Of a stretch of DNA of 21,977 nucleotides, positions 1 to 7,878 are shown one piece after another. The position numbers and the translations under genes are program-made. The DNA is from a virus, in the IMG/VR virus record IMGVR_UViG_3300035698_023237, positions 1 through 21,977 of that record, one strand, 5' to 3'. Below the pieces are notes generated by a model. The model was not told the DNA's origin. It was given only the letters and a program-made list of their open reading frames with translations, and searched no databases. Every line of letters starts with the position of its first letter. Within the stretch, counting starts at the first letter, position 1.

Positions 1-118
1 TACAAATTAAGAATATATTTTATAATATATTTTATAATATACCTTTACAAATTAAGAATATATTTTATAATATATTTTATAATATACCTTTACAAATTAA
101 GAATATATTTTATAATAT
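1..118. repeat. 45-bp AT-rich direct tandem repeat, 2.6 copies
   Basis: Copies begin at 1, 46 and 91. The first two are identical over 45 bp, and the third matches for 28 bp and then runs into a poly-A tract. Each unit contains two copies of the submotif ATATTTTATAAT. The array may extend left of the window. It lies about 100 bp upstream of a ParB-like gene, so it could be a set of iterons, a partition or operator site, or a promoter array. There are no spacers between units, so it is not CRISPR. Confidence 0.9.
44..116 (+). promoter_or_regulatory. Repeated sigma70-like promoters inside the tandem repeat
   Basis: Each complete junction carries TTTACA, a 16-bp spacer and TATAAT: 44-49 with 66-71, and 89-94 with 111-116. 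The first unit has the same TATAAT at 21-26, but its -35 is cut by the window edge. Because the sequence is a repeat, this is one design copied rather than independent promoters. A start from the last copy would fall near 123-125 in the A-run, about 95 bases before the ParB-like gene. A 6-codon reading frame (ATG at 128, stop at 146-148) would begin almost at that transcript end. In such AT-rich DNA TATAAT is common, so function is inferred. Confidence 0.45.
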
Positions 119-219
119 AAAAAAAAAATGGTAAAAAAGCCTTCTTAGAGCTCTTTATATATCGAGCAGTAAATATTCAACAGTAATATAGTAATACTTA
201 GTAAAATAATAAAAGCACT

Positions 220-1083
220 ATGAAATATATACAACTATCTAAAATTTATCCAGATCCTAATCAGCCAAGACAAAAGTTTATTAAAACACAAATGGAGGAG
301 CTAGAAGAATCTATCAAACAAAATGGTATATTGGTTCCCTTATATATAGAAAGTAATTATTCGGGTGATAACTATTTAATTTTAGATGGCGAGCGAAGAT
401 ATCGATGCGCTAAAAAACTGAAAATCAAAAATGTTCCTGTAACTATTACAAAAGGCCCTTTAAGTTTCGAAAAAAGAACAATTCTTCGTTTTCACATTCA
501 AGAGCAACACAAGAATTGGACTCTTTTTGATAAAGCTAGAGCTATTTCTCAATTAAAAAAGTCTACTAAATTAAGTATAGTTGATCTTGCTAAAAAATTA
601 AATACTAGTACTCCAAGAATACACAACTGGCTTAGCATCACTGAATTAACTGAAGAGACCCAGATGAAAGTTTTAGAAGAAAAAATTTCTTTTTCCTTTT
701 TAATACATCTAATTAAAATTACTAAAGATTATTTGTCTTTTTCAGATCTAACACAGAAAGAGATAGAAAAAAAATTAATTAATAAAATTAAACTAAAGAT
801 TTTTAAATCTACATTAGAGTTCCAAAAATTTTCTCGTCTAATGTCTACTTACGAACACTATCCTGAAAAACTAGTTTTTTTAAACAACGAAAAAATGTCT
901 TTAGAAGAAATATTAGAGATTACTAAATTAAATAAGAATATAATTTTAGAAGACTTTGAAAAAAATTTAGTGAGTTTTAACAAGAAATTATCTAAACTCA
1001 TAAACAAAAAATATTCTCTATCTGAAGAACACAAAGAAGTGCTTAAAGAGATTAGAAATAAAATAAATAAGTTCATAAAATGA
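220..1083 (+). CDS. ParB-like DNA-binding protein
   Basis: The 287-residue protein has a ParB/Srx-type N-terminal domain with the signature LILDGERRYRC at 53-63. A second conserved block at 90-109 (RFHIQEQHKNW then KARAI) matches the ParB motif preceding the helix-turn-helix, and a predicted HTH lies at about 119-138. Known ParB proteins bind centromere-like sites and use CTP through the GERR region. In phages, such proteins partition plasmid-prophages, regulate transcription, or act as nucleases. No parA is visible in the window. The stop overlaps the next start as ATGA. The 45-bp repeats upstream are a plausible binding site, but that is inference. The C-terminal third is Lys-rich and helical, with no recognised domain. 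Confidence 0.85.
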   Translation: MKYIQLSKIYPDPNQPRQKFIKTQMEELEESIKQNGILVPLYIESNYSGDNYLILDGERRYRCAKKLKIKNVPVTITKGPLSFEKRTILRFHIQEQHKNWTLFDKARAISQLKKSTKLSIVDLAKKLNTSTPRIHNWLSITELTEETQMKVLEEKISFSFLIHLIKITKDYLSFSDLTQKEIEKKLINKIKLKIFKSTLEFQKFSRLMSTYEHYPEKLVFLNNEKMSLEEILEITKLNKNIILEDFEKNLVSFNKKLSKLINKKYSLSEEHKEVLKEIRNKINKFIK

Positions 1084-1910
1084 AAATTTGCATACCATCT
1101 AAAGACAGAGCATCAGAAATGACGACTCATTTATATTTTTCACCTAAAGATATTTTAATTTTTGTAGAGCCTCATGAGATTAAGCGATATCAAGTGCACT
1201 GGCCAGACTATACTTTTATAGACATAAAGAAATCAAATCAAGGGGTTCAATACGTTAGAAATTTCATAATAGACACAGTTCAAGAAGATAAAATTTTAAT
1301 GATAGACGATGATTCAACTGGGTTCAGTGTTAGAAAAAAGAATGGTAGGTATACTTCTAGATTATTTAATTATTTAGATCTTTTAAAAGATGCTGAAGAA
1401 GCATTAGAAAAACATTGGGGATATTCTATACCAATAGTATCGTTTGCTTTCTTTACAAATAAACATTCTAATAATAAAAGATTTTTTATTAATTCTTTTG
1501 GTCTTTTTGGTTTTCATGGATTAAACATTAGTAAGATTAGAGAGAATAATATATATTACGATAGTGATTTTCTTGAAGGTGAAGATTATGATATGATAGC
1601 GAAAATAATTCTTGCAGATGGAACTGTTTGTAGTGATTATAAATATTCATTTAATCCTAAGAATAGATTTATTGGTGGTATGTCTTCTTTTAGAAAATTA
1701 AGAAAGTATACTTATGATGATTGTGTTAGAGATGCAGCATATATGTTTTCTAAAAGATATGGTGTAGAGTTTGTAAAACTAAAATTTGATTCAGACGGAT
1801 ATGTCAGTGGTTTTAGAATAGATTTAAAATTGTTAGCTAAACGAAAAGAATTGGCTAAAAAGAACGTAAAAAAATATTTGCTAGAAAAAAATTCTCGCGT
1901 TATGAGTTGA
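1080..1910 (+). CDS. GT-A glycosyltransferase, TET-associated (TAGT)-like
   Basis: The 276-residue protein begins with IPSKDR at 5-10 and continues with a Thr-rich turn, a VEPHE strand-loop at 29-33, NQGVQYVRN at 53-61, the acidic triad IDDD at 75-78 and GEDYD at 167-171. This order fits the phage GT-A family described as TET-associated glycosyltransferases, related to the GREB1 C-terminal domain. Those enzymes were proposed to glycosylate modified DNA bases. IDDD would be the metal/nucleotide-sugar site and EDYD the catalytic region. No TET/JBP oxygenase is in this window, so a DNA target is only a possibility. It is translationally coupled to the ParB-like gene (ATGA overlap), which hints at shared regulation. 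Any other GT-A sugar transferase would also fit. Confidence 0.65.
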   Translation: MKICIPSKDRASEMTTHLYFSPKDILIFVEPHEIKRYQVHWPDYTFIDIKKSNQGVQYVRNFIIDTVQEDKILMIDDDSTGFSVRKKNGRYTSRLFNYLDLLKDAEEALEKHWGYSIPIVSFAFFTNKHSNNKRFFINSFGLFGFHGLNISKIRENNIYYDSDFLEGEDYDMIAKIILADGTVCSDYKYSFNPKNRFIGGMSSFRKLRKYTYDDCVRDAAYMFSKRYGVEFVKLKFDSDGYVSGFRIDLKLLAKRKELAKKNVKKYLLEKNSRVMS

Positions 1911-2189
1911 ATAATAACTATGGGTATAGCAAAATATGGTAGCGTATTTTCTATAACAAGAATTAAACAATTACTATATTTCTATTAAAGTGTATTTTGT
2001 TATATAATGAGATACAGATAATAGTTTTATAAATTTCTAATGAAAAAAACTAACGTACAATAAGACAAATCAATTTCAGTATTAGTTGCGATTGTTTTGT
2101 CAATACTAGAAGTTTTGGTTGGCATTATTATAGCATTAAATTTTTAGTTCTTTACAAGTTGGAGTTTAGTCGAGTTAAGTTATAATGTT
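1911..2189. other. 279-bp intergenic region
   Basis: There is no intact gene here. It holds the interrupted membrane-peptide frame listed separately (2040-2147). A TATAAT at 2003-2008 has no acceptable -35 in front of it. A TTTACA at 2151-2156 and a TATAAT at 2181-2186 are 24 bp apart, too far for a standard promoter. It separates the ParB/glycosyltransferase pair from the head genes and could hold a late-gene control site, but none is clear. Confidence 0.5.
2040..2147 (+). pseudogene. Short single-TM peptide frame with an internal TAA
   Basis: One frame runs from ATG at 2040 through MKKTNVQ, meets TAA at 2061-2063, then continues for 27 codons to TAG at 2145-2147. The second part, from about SISVLVAIVLSILEVLVG onward, is almost entirely hydrophobic and long enough for one membrane helix. 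A Lys-rich start followed by a TM helix is the pattern of a small membrane protein such as a holin-like or toxin-like peptide. TAA is used as a true stop elsewhere in the window, so the frame is probably broken or a chance run. No ribosome binding site is visible. Confidence 0.3.
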
Positions 2190-2420
2190 ATGTCAAAAGA
2201 GAAAAAAGAGCATAGGTTGTTAAAGTTTAGTAATGTCAATCAACAATTAAGTTTTATGAAAGGTAAACTATTAACATTAATAGATGCCTCCATTTCAGGT
2301 GAAAAACAAAATAAAGCTACAAAAGATATTGTTCATCAAATAGTCGGTTCAACTGTAAATCTTTTTTGGAGACACGTAATAGGAGAAGAGGTCTTCCCAG
2401 AAAAAGAAACCACTAAATAA
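2190..2420 (+). CDS. Hypothetical protein ahead of the portal gene
   Basis: This 76-residue protein is not recognised. It is charged at both ends (SKEKKEHR near the start, FPEKETTK at the end) with a helical middle containing LLTLIDASISGE. It has no signal peptide, membrane helix or cysteine. It is the first gene of the head module, 66 bp before the portal gene. Small genes in this position in phages often sit between the terminase and portal genes, but there is no sequence basis here for a terminase-subunit call. There is no Shine-Dalgarno before ATG. The run TATAATG just before the start is too close to serve as its own promoter. Confidence 0.55.
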   Translation: MSKEKKEHRLLKFSNVNQQLSFMKGKLLTLIDASISGEKQNKATKDIVHQIVGSTVNLFWRHVIGEEVFPEKETTK

Positions 2421-2486
2421 ATATAAGCAATAGCTAAGCGAAGATTCAACTCCAATTTTTAGAGAATTAAAAAACAATTAAAAATT

Positions 2487-3974
2487 ATGGCATTCTATTC
2501 TTTTATAACAGACAATTTTAAAAATCTTAGAAAACAATTTCGTCCTAAAAAATCTCGAAGAACGAGATCTGTTATGTCAATTAAACAAATGATAGAAGAA
2601 TTGGGTGTACGTACTTCTGCTACTATAGGTACATATGAAGATGAAGAAAGACCCGATAAGCTTACGATAGCAAACTATTTGACTATGCAAGACAATGATG
2701 GAATGGTTCGTGCAATCACCCGTCTTTTTTCGATGCCGATTCAATCAACACCAATAAAAATTCTTCCAGGCAAAAACGATAAAGGCGAAAGAGATTTTAT
2801 TGAAGCAGTCTTCTTAAATCCTCAATACAGCGGTGGTATGTCTACACCACTTCCTTTTGTTATTGCTGACATGACTAGAGCAATTTTTGAGGGCTTTAGA
2901 TTCTATGAAAAAGTTCCTCATATTATTAAGGAAGGAAAATACAAAAATCTAATTGGTTGGAAAAAACTCGCACCAAGAGATGCTTCTACTATTAGATTAA
3001 GAGCAGATGAAAGTGGTGGTTTTCTTGGAGCACATCAGACAGCAACATTTGGTTTTAAATCTGTAGACGTAAATATTCCACCTGAAAAGAGTCTTCTTTT
3101 TACTTTTCAAAAAGAAAGACATCCTTTCTATGGCGAATCTATTTTAAAAACTGCTTGGTATCATTATGATAAAAAACACAAACTTTATTACTTAGCACAT
3201 AAAAAAGCAGAAATAGATGCAGTTGGTCTTAAGATATTGAAATTAGGAAAACCTTTTTCAGAAACAGAGGTTTCAGAAGCAGAAGAAGCAGTAGATACTA
3301 TCGGAGTTAACTCAAGAGTGACACTTCCATCTGGTTTTGAGTTAGAGGTTGATCGTTCACCATCTGGATACGATGTATTGAAATTAATTGAACATCATGA
3401 TACTCAAATAGCACTTTCAACTTTGACACAAGCAATGCAGCTTGGTTCAAAAGGAACATACAATTATCCATACGGAAGTGGTTATTCTACTCAATCCAGT
3501 TATATAACTCAAATGCTTCATTCTGTTATGAAGAGTATGGAAGATACTTTGAATGAATGGGCTGTTGCACCTTTAATTGATTGGAATTTTAAAAGTGGAA
3601 GTTATCCAAAGATTAAATTAATGCCTTTAAAGGGTCAAGCACAGCAACAAATAATTTCTATATTTCAAACGTTAATTAAAAAAGAGCCTTCGCAGCTTTC
3701 AACTGGCTTTGTAAACAAATTAGTTAACGAAGTTGCTCAGATTCTTGGTTTGGAAGTTAAAGAAGAACAAGACAACAAAGACGCATTAAATGCATTCGAA
3801 TCTGGCAAGAAAAAAGAGTTTGATAAGAAAAGAAAACCGGCAAGCAATACACCAGTTAAATTAAAAGATATGATTAAAGAGAAAGCAATCGAATTAAAAG
3901 GCGACCCTCTCTTTTTAGAAAAATTCGAAATCATGGGTAGAAATTTCGCTATTAGACATATTAACACAAATTAA
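2487..3974 (+). CDS. Phage portal protein, Mu gp29/DUF935-like
   Basis: The 495-residue protein matches the usual length and pattern of Mu gp29-type (DUF935) portals. An early segment covers LTIANYLTMQDNDGMVRAI. The middle has FQKERHPFYGES, then a long helical stem region (YYLAHKKAEID). A later part has HDTQIALSTLTQAMQLG, typical of the crown/stem portions of these portals. Portals form the dodecameric channel at one capsid vertex, through which DNA is packaged and ejected. The family call also agrees with the Mu gpT-like capsid and protease genes downstream. The start follows an A-rich leader without Shine-Dalgarno. The Lys-rich N-terminus (KKSRRTR near 23-29) is probably cytosol- or DNA-facing. 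Confidence 0.85.
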   Translation: MAFYSFITDNFKNLRKQFRPKKSRRTRSVMSIKQMIEELGVRTSATIGTYEDEERPDKLTIANYLTMQDNDGMVRAITRLFSMPIQSTPIKILPGKNDKGERDFIEAVFLNPQYSGGMSTPLPFVIADMTRAIFEGFRFYEKVPHIIKEGKYKNLIGWKKLAPRDASTIRLRADESGGFLGAHQTATFGFKSVDVNIPPEKSLLFTFQKERHPFYGESILKTAWYHYDKKHKLYYLAHKKAEIDAVGLKILKLGKPFSETEVSEAEEAVDTIGVNSRVTLPSGFELEVDRSPSGYDVLKLIEHHDTQIALSTLTQAMQLGSKGTYNYPYGSGYSTQSSYITQMLHSVMKSMEDTLNEWAVAPLIDWNFKSGSYPKIKLMPLKGQAQQQIISIFQTLIKKEPSQLSTGFVNKLVNEVAQILGLEVKEEQDNKDALNAFESGKKKEFDKKRKPASNTPVKLKDMIKEKAIELKGDPLFLEKFEIMGRNFAIRHINTN

Positions 3975-3982
3975 CAGGTCAT

Positions 3983-4204
3983 ATGAAAAACGGTGATTTA
4001 AAACAAATCCGAGAATGGATAAAAAGCGTTAGTGAGAGCACAAAGAAAATTGATGAGAAATTAGACAATCATTTGCATACTGTTTCTAAAGATATTACAG
4101 AGATAAAAACAAATATGAAGTGGCTTACAAGATTTTTCTGGCTTATTATGACACCAGCATTCTGTTTATTAGTAGCAGCCTTTTATAACTTAATCATTAA
4201 ATAA
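3983..4204 (+). CDS. Small coiled-coil/TM protein, XhlA-holin-like
   Basis: The 73-residue protein has an amphipathic N-terminal half (about 5-45) with heptad-like spacing: IREWIKSV, IDEKL, ITEIKTNMKWL. A single hydrophobic helix at about 50-71 contains FFWLIMTPAFCLLVAAF. This layout matches the haemolysin XhlA/Bacillus phage-type membrane proteins, which assist lysis. The same shape also occurs in small phage membrane proteins of unknown role. Its place inside the head module, 8 bp after the portal stop, is unusual for a lysis gene. An AGG lies just before the ATG, one of the few Shine-Dalgarno-like sites in the window. Confidence 0.6.
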   Translation: MKNGDLKQIREWIKSVSESTKKIDEKLDNHLHTVSKDITEIKTNMKWLTRFFWLIMTPAFCLLVAAFYNLIIK

Positions 4205-4208
4205 AACG

Positions 4209-5564
4209 ATGCCTTACCCAACTTTTCATAGCTGCAGAATAAAAAATCCAAAACTTTTTAAGCCAAACTCTTTTAGGACGCTGCATACAAAAACAAAAGG
4301 CTTAACATTTATTTCAGGAAAACTTAAATCTACTGGAAAATCTGCTGTGCAATCTTTTAGATATGATAAAAAGATTTGGAATAAAAGTAGAGCTTCTTCT
4401 CATTGCAGTGCTAGAAATGGTAAATTTGAAGCAGCTGTAAAGAAAATGCAAATATTTAATTTTAAAAAAGAAGCAGTTGATTTTGATATTAGAAACAATA
4501 GAATTAAAGATTTAGTCAGAGATGCTATCTGTCTAAAAGAAATTTGGCATTTTTTACAGACTTCTGAAGAATTTAAAGGATGGAAAAAGGAAGATGTTTT
4601 AGAATATCACGAAAAAGTGATTAAATTCTTAAAAGAAAAAGAATATCCATTACTAATAAAGAAAGACTTAGTCCCTTCAGATATACCAGAATTATTAAAG
4701 CCAGGTGCAAATCCATTATTTCATAGTTCAGCATCTCCAGATTTTGTGTATAACCTCTGTTTGTTAGATCAAGAAGAAAAAGGAGTTTCAGTGTCTGCTG
4801 CTAAAAAAATATGTAGTTCTTTCAAGAAGACTAAAGATGAAAAAAAGAAAGACAATAACTTTTATCTTGATGTGCCAAAAAAGAACATGAAATTTGTGTA
4901 TCAACATCGATGGGCAGGCCTTACAGAAGATGAAGCAAACACTGTGTATGAAAAAGATATGGACGAAAGTAAAGATCTGAAAGGTGTACTGAGATTTTCT
5001 ATGAATGATCATTTAGTCGGCTACACTATATTTCTTGGTGAAGCTAAGGATAATATTATTGATGATTCTTTTATAGAACTGTCTGGTAAAGAAAAATTAA
5101 AAGCAGAGTTAAAACTGCTCCAACCGAAAAGGTGGTTAAAAAAAGAAGGCACACACTCTCTTGAAGAGATGGAATTAAATTCTAAGGACTGGTCAAGCTT
5201 CTTTATAATAGATAAAGGTAAGTATAAACAAGGTGTTAAAAGAGAGCATTTTCATGAATACTTCTTAGAAGGTGAGAAGCTCAATGGCAGATATATCTTT
5301 ATGTATGTTCCAGCTTCTAAAACAGAAAAGAAAATTACAGATGTTGAGATGGATAAAATATTTTTAGAAGACATAGAAAATGAGGGCGGTGAAGAGAGAG
5401 TATGGTTAGTTCAAAAACCTAAGAATCAAAAGCCATATGCAGAGACTCATGACTTAAATAATGTTATAGCAGAATTGAAAAGCAAGAATCAAAAATGGTT
5501 AGTTTGGTCATCACCAAATGTTAAAGCTGAAAAAATAAATATTGAGGAATACAAGAAAAAATAA
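4209..5564 (+). CDS. Head-module protein with LigD phosphoesterase-like domain
   Basis: The 451-residue protein has two recognisable parts. Residues 1-78 form a compact basic domain (FHSCRIKNP, SFRTLHTKTKG, QSFRYDKKIW, HCSARNGKFEA) that recurs at the start of phage head proteins, often next to proteases. Residues 228-370 (KFVYQHRW, then RFSMNDHLVGYTI, then DKGKYKQGVKREHF and LNGRYIF) resemble the beta-barrel of LigD 3'-phosphoesterase-type domains found in phage morphogenesis proteins. The canonical His and Asp of active phosphoesterases are not all evident, so the domain may be structural or degenerate. A Lys-rich linker sits at about 207-215. It lies 4 bp after the previous gene and just upstream of the protease gene. 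A minor head or packaging role is likely but unproven. Confidence 0.55.
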   Translation: MPYPTFHSCRIKNPKLFKPNSFRTLHTKTKGLTFISGKLKSTGKSAVQSFRYDKKIWNKSRASSHCSARNGKFEAAVKKMQIFNFKKEAVDFDIRNNRIKDLVRDAICLKEIWHFLQTSEEFKGWKKEDVLEYHEKVIKFLKEKEYPLLIKKDLVPSDIPELLKPGANPLFHSSASPDFVYNLCLLDQEEKGVSVSAAKKICSSFKKTKDEKKKDNNFYLDVPKKNMKFVYQHRWAGLTEDEANTVYEKDMDESKDLKGVLRFSMNDHLVGYTIFLGEAKDNIIDDSFIELSGKEKLKAELKLLQPKRWLKKEGTHSLEEMELNSKDWSSFFIIDKGKYKQGVKREHFHEYFLEGEKLNGRYIFMYVPASKTEKKITDVEMDKIFLEDIENEGGEERVWLVQKPKNQKPYAETHDLNNVIAELKSKNQKWLVWSSPNVKAEKINIEEYKKK

Positions 5565-5574
5565 AGGTCGATTA

Positions 5575-5603
5575 TTTACAAATAAAAAACGAATTGGTAT
5601 AAT
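5575..5603 (+). promoter_or_regulatory. Strong sigma70-like promoter before the protease gene
   Basis: TTTACA at 5575-5580 (5 of 6 to consensus), an exact 17-bp spacer and a perfect TATAAT at 5598-5603 lie in a short intergenic gap. A start 7-9 bases after the -10 would be at about 5610-5612, and the protease ATG is at 5613. The transcript would therefore be leaderless or nearly so. This suggests a late promoter driving protease, decoration and capsid genes. Confidence 0.6.
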
Positions 5604-5612
5604 CAAACTATT

Positions 5613-7853
5613 ATGAATAACTTTACTTTTAAGTTAGACATTGTTAAAGTGCTTTCAACTCTTAAAAAAGGAGATCGTATTGTAGTTGGCTATGCTTCAA
5701 CTTATGACATTGATAGCGATAATGCACAAATAACAAGAGGAGCATTAGAAGGCGCAAAGAACGATTTACTAACTTACTCAACTGTATTATTTAATCATGA
5801 CGTAGATAGGCCCATTGGAAAAGTAATTGAGACTGATGTTGATGATGTTGGGCTTCTAGTTAAAGTTATTATTTCTAAAAGTGAAAATGAGATTTGGAAG
5901 AAAATAGAAGAAGGCATAATTAATAAATTCTCAATAAAAGGTCGAGCTATTGATTCTAGTCCGACAGAGGGCGAAAATCAAATATTACAAATTATTGAAA
6001 TAGAATTATTTGAAGTTTCGTTAGTATCTGTTCCAGCAAATAAAGAAGCACATACTATTAGTCATTGGGTATCTAAGTCTTTAAAATTAGTTAAAGATGC
6101 AGCACCGTCTAATAGTTCAGATAAGACAGATGAAAATAAAGATATTGAAGAAACATTAAATAAACAAATTAAAATGAAAAAATTAATAGAACAACTTAAA
6201 AATGCATATAGTAAAGAAACTGTAGAAGATGTTAAGAAAGAACTTGACATAGTAATAAAAGAAATTGAAAACGAAAAAGATTTGATTGAAAAACTTCAAG
6301 TCTTAGCTGGTAAATCTACTGGTGAAGATAAAGAATTGCTTGATAATATTATAAGTTTACTTAAACTTAAAAAAGATAAAGATGAGGAAGAAGAAGAAAA
6401 GGTAGAAGAATCTCCTAGTTATGATTTAGCAGACATATCTGAAGAAAGACCAGTCTTTCAATTGAATAATACTAAAGAAATTATAGATCTTGACGAAGGA
6501 AATAAATTCAAAAAAGAAATTTTAAAGTTAGGTAGATGGTTTCACTGGGACGCTGATAATGGTGTATTAAATATTACTAATGATGTTATTGATAACATTG
6601 TTAAGAACTTTAAGAAAACAGTTATTGAACATGTTTACGTGCCAATGACTCATTCTTCAGATCCAGGAAAAAATGTTGGTGAAGTAGTTGAACTTAAGAA
6701 GACTAAAAATGGTCTTGACGCAGTGATTGAAATTAAAGATGAAAGTGTAGCTGAAAAGATTAAAAAAGGTCTTATTAAATGTGTTTCTGCTAGTTTAGAT
6801 CCTAACTATAGAAATAAGAAATCTAACAAATTTCTTGGTCCTACTCTTCTTCATACAGCTTTAGTTTCTGAGCCTTTCATTAAAGGTATGGGTAATTTTA
6901 TACCTCTTTCAGAAGAATTCGAAGGCAGAAGTGTTATTCAGCTAGAAGACAAGGAACCAGACTTTTTTGAAGTAATGAGAGCATTAAAGAAAAGTTTAAA
7001 TGGCATGGAAAATAAAATGGTTACTTCAGATGTATTTGCAGAAGAATTTGCTAATTTAAAGGAAACTTTTACTAAAGATAAAGGTGAAGAAGAAAAGAAA
7101 GACGGCGAAGAAGAGACAAAAGAAGAAGGAGGAGAAGAAATAAAAGAAGAGAAAGAAGAAGTTGAGAAGAAAGAGAAAAAAGAAGGTGACTTGTGTACAG
7201 TTGATGGCAAAAAAGGAAAGTATGTTAAAGAAGGCGATAAGTTAGTATGTAAGTCTATGACTGTGAAAGAAATTAAAGAATTTGCTAAAAAGACTTTTCA
7301 GTCTTGTATGTCAAGAGAAATGAAAGCAGGAAAGACTATGGCTGAAGCATCAAAAATATGCAAAAACGAAAATAAAAAATCAATAGATAAAATGTTTTCA
7401 GAGGAGTCATCAGGTAAAAAAGCTGAGGACGAGTCTGAAGATACTGCTAAGCATGTCGACTTTGCTGACGCAGAGAAAGCTTATGAAGGCTATCTAAAAG
7501 AAGGGAAAATTGTCCCATCTCAAAAAGATGCATTTATTAAGCTTATGACTTCAGGAAAAGCAATAGAGCTTGGAGACGATAATAAGGTCGAAGTATCCGA
7601 GCTAATAAAAACTTTCATGGAGTCACAAGGAAATGTTATTAACTTCGATGAAGAAGGAGTAATTACAGATGATGATGAAGAAAAAGAAGATAAAGAAAAG
7701 AAAGAAGGCGCTGATCTTTCAGACGTACCTTCTGATGCTAAAGAATTCTTTGGAAAGATGGGTATAAAAAATTCAGATGCCATAAAGAGATCATGGAAAA
7801 ACTTAGAGGAAATGAAAAAAGAAGAAGATAACGAAAAGTCGAGTTTATTCTAA
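5613..7853 (+). CDS. Prohead protease fused to a second protease-like domain and scaffold tail
   Basis: The 746-residue protein is far longer than a usual prohead protease (about 180-250). Residues 20-155 form an HK97-type protease: GYASTYDIDSD, NHD with His62, KFSIKG with Ser107, and LFEVSLVSVPAN at 132-143. An acidic helical linker follows (about 170-290). Residues 300-432 look like a second protease-fold domain of the Mu gpI/phage peptidase kind: THSSDPGKNVGEVVE with His347, CVSASLDPNY with Ser392/394, and LLHTALVSEPFIKGM. After that comes a Glu/Lys-rich stretch (485-525), a Cys-containing segment with CMSREMKAGKTMAEA at 565-579, and YLKEGKIVPSQKDAFIKLM at 627-645, seen in scaffold-like tails. 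Such tails normally guide shell assembly and are cleaved out. An A-rich leader precedes internal Met188 (6174), a possible second start. Confidence 0.8.
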   Translation: MNNFTFKLDIVKVLSTLKKGDRIVVGYASTYDIDSDNAQITRGALEGAKNDLLTYSTVLFNHDVDRPIGKVIETDVDDVGLLVKVIISKSENEIWKKIEEGIINKFSIKGRAIDSSPTEGENQILQIIEIELFEVSLVSVPANKEAHTISHWVSKSLKLVKDAAPSNSSDKTDENKDIEETLNKQIKMKKLIEQLKNAYSKETVEDVKKELDIVIKEIENEKDLIEKLQVLAGKSTGEDKELLDNIISLLKLKKDKDEEEEEKVEESPSYDLADISEERPVFQLNNTKEIIDLDEGNKFKKEILKLGRWFHWDADNGVLNITNDVIDNIVKNFKKTVIEHVYVPMTHSSDPGKNVGEVVELKKTKNGLDAVIEIKDESVAEKIKKGLIKCVSASLDPNYRNKKSNKFLGPTLLHTALVSEPFIKGMGNFIPLSEEFEGRSVIQLEDKEPDFFEVMRALKKSLNGMENKMVTSDVFAEEFANLKETFTKDKGEEEKKDGEEETKEEGGEEIKEEKEEVEKKEKKEGDLCTVDGKKGKYVKEGDKLVCKSMTVKEIKEFAKKTFQSCMSREMKAGKTMAEASKICKNENKKSIDKMFSEESSGKKAEDESEDTAKHVDFADAEKAYEGYLKEGKIVPSQKDAFIKLMTSGKAIELGDDNKVEVSELIKTFMESQGNVINFDEEGVITDDDEEKEDKEKKEGADLSDVPSDAKEFFGKMGIKNSDAIKRSWKNLEEMKKEEDNEKSSLF

Positions 7854-7878
7854 TTAGCAACAATAAAAAAATTAAATA

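Noticed and set aside
1-118. CRISPR array
   Set aside because: The 45-bp units are directly adjacent, with no unique spacers and no cas genes.
2040-2147. TAA reassigned to an amino acid
   Set aside because: TAA ends many intact genes in the window (for example the capsid gene at 9240), and TAG and TGA are used as stops too.
2151-2186. TTTACA and TATAAT as a promoter for the gene at 2190
   Set aside because: The spacer is 24 bp and the start would fall inside the coding sequence.
6938-7210. Ser/Phe-rich antisense protein
   Set aside because: It is the complement of the Glu/Lys-rich tail of the protease-scaffold protein, a composition shadow with no start context.
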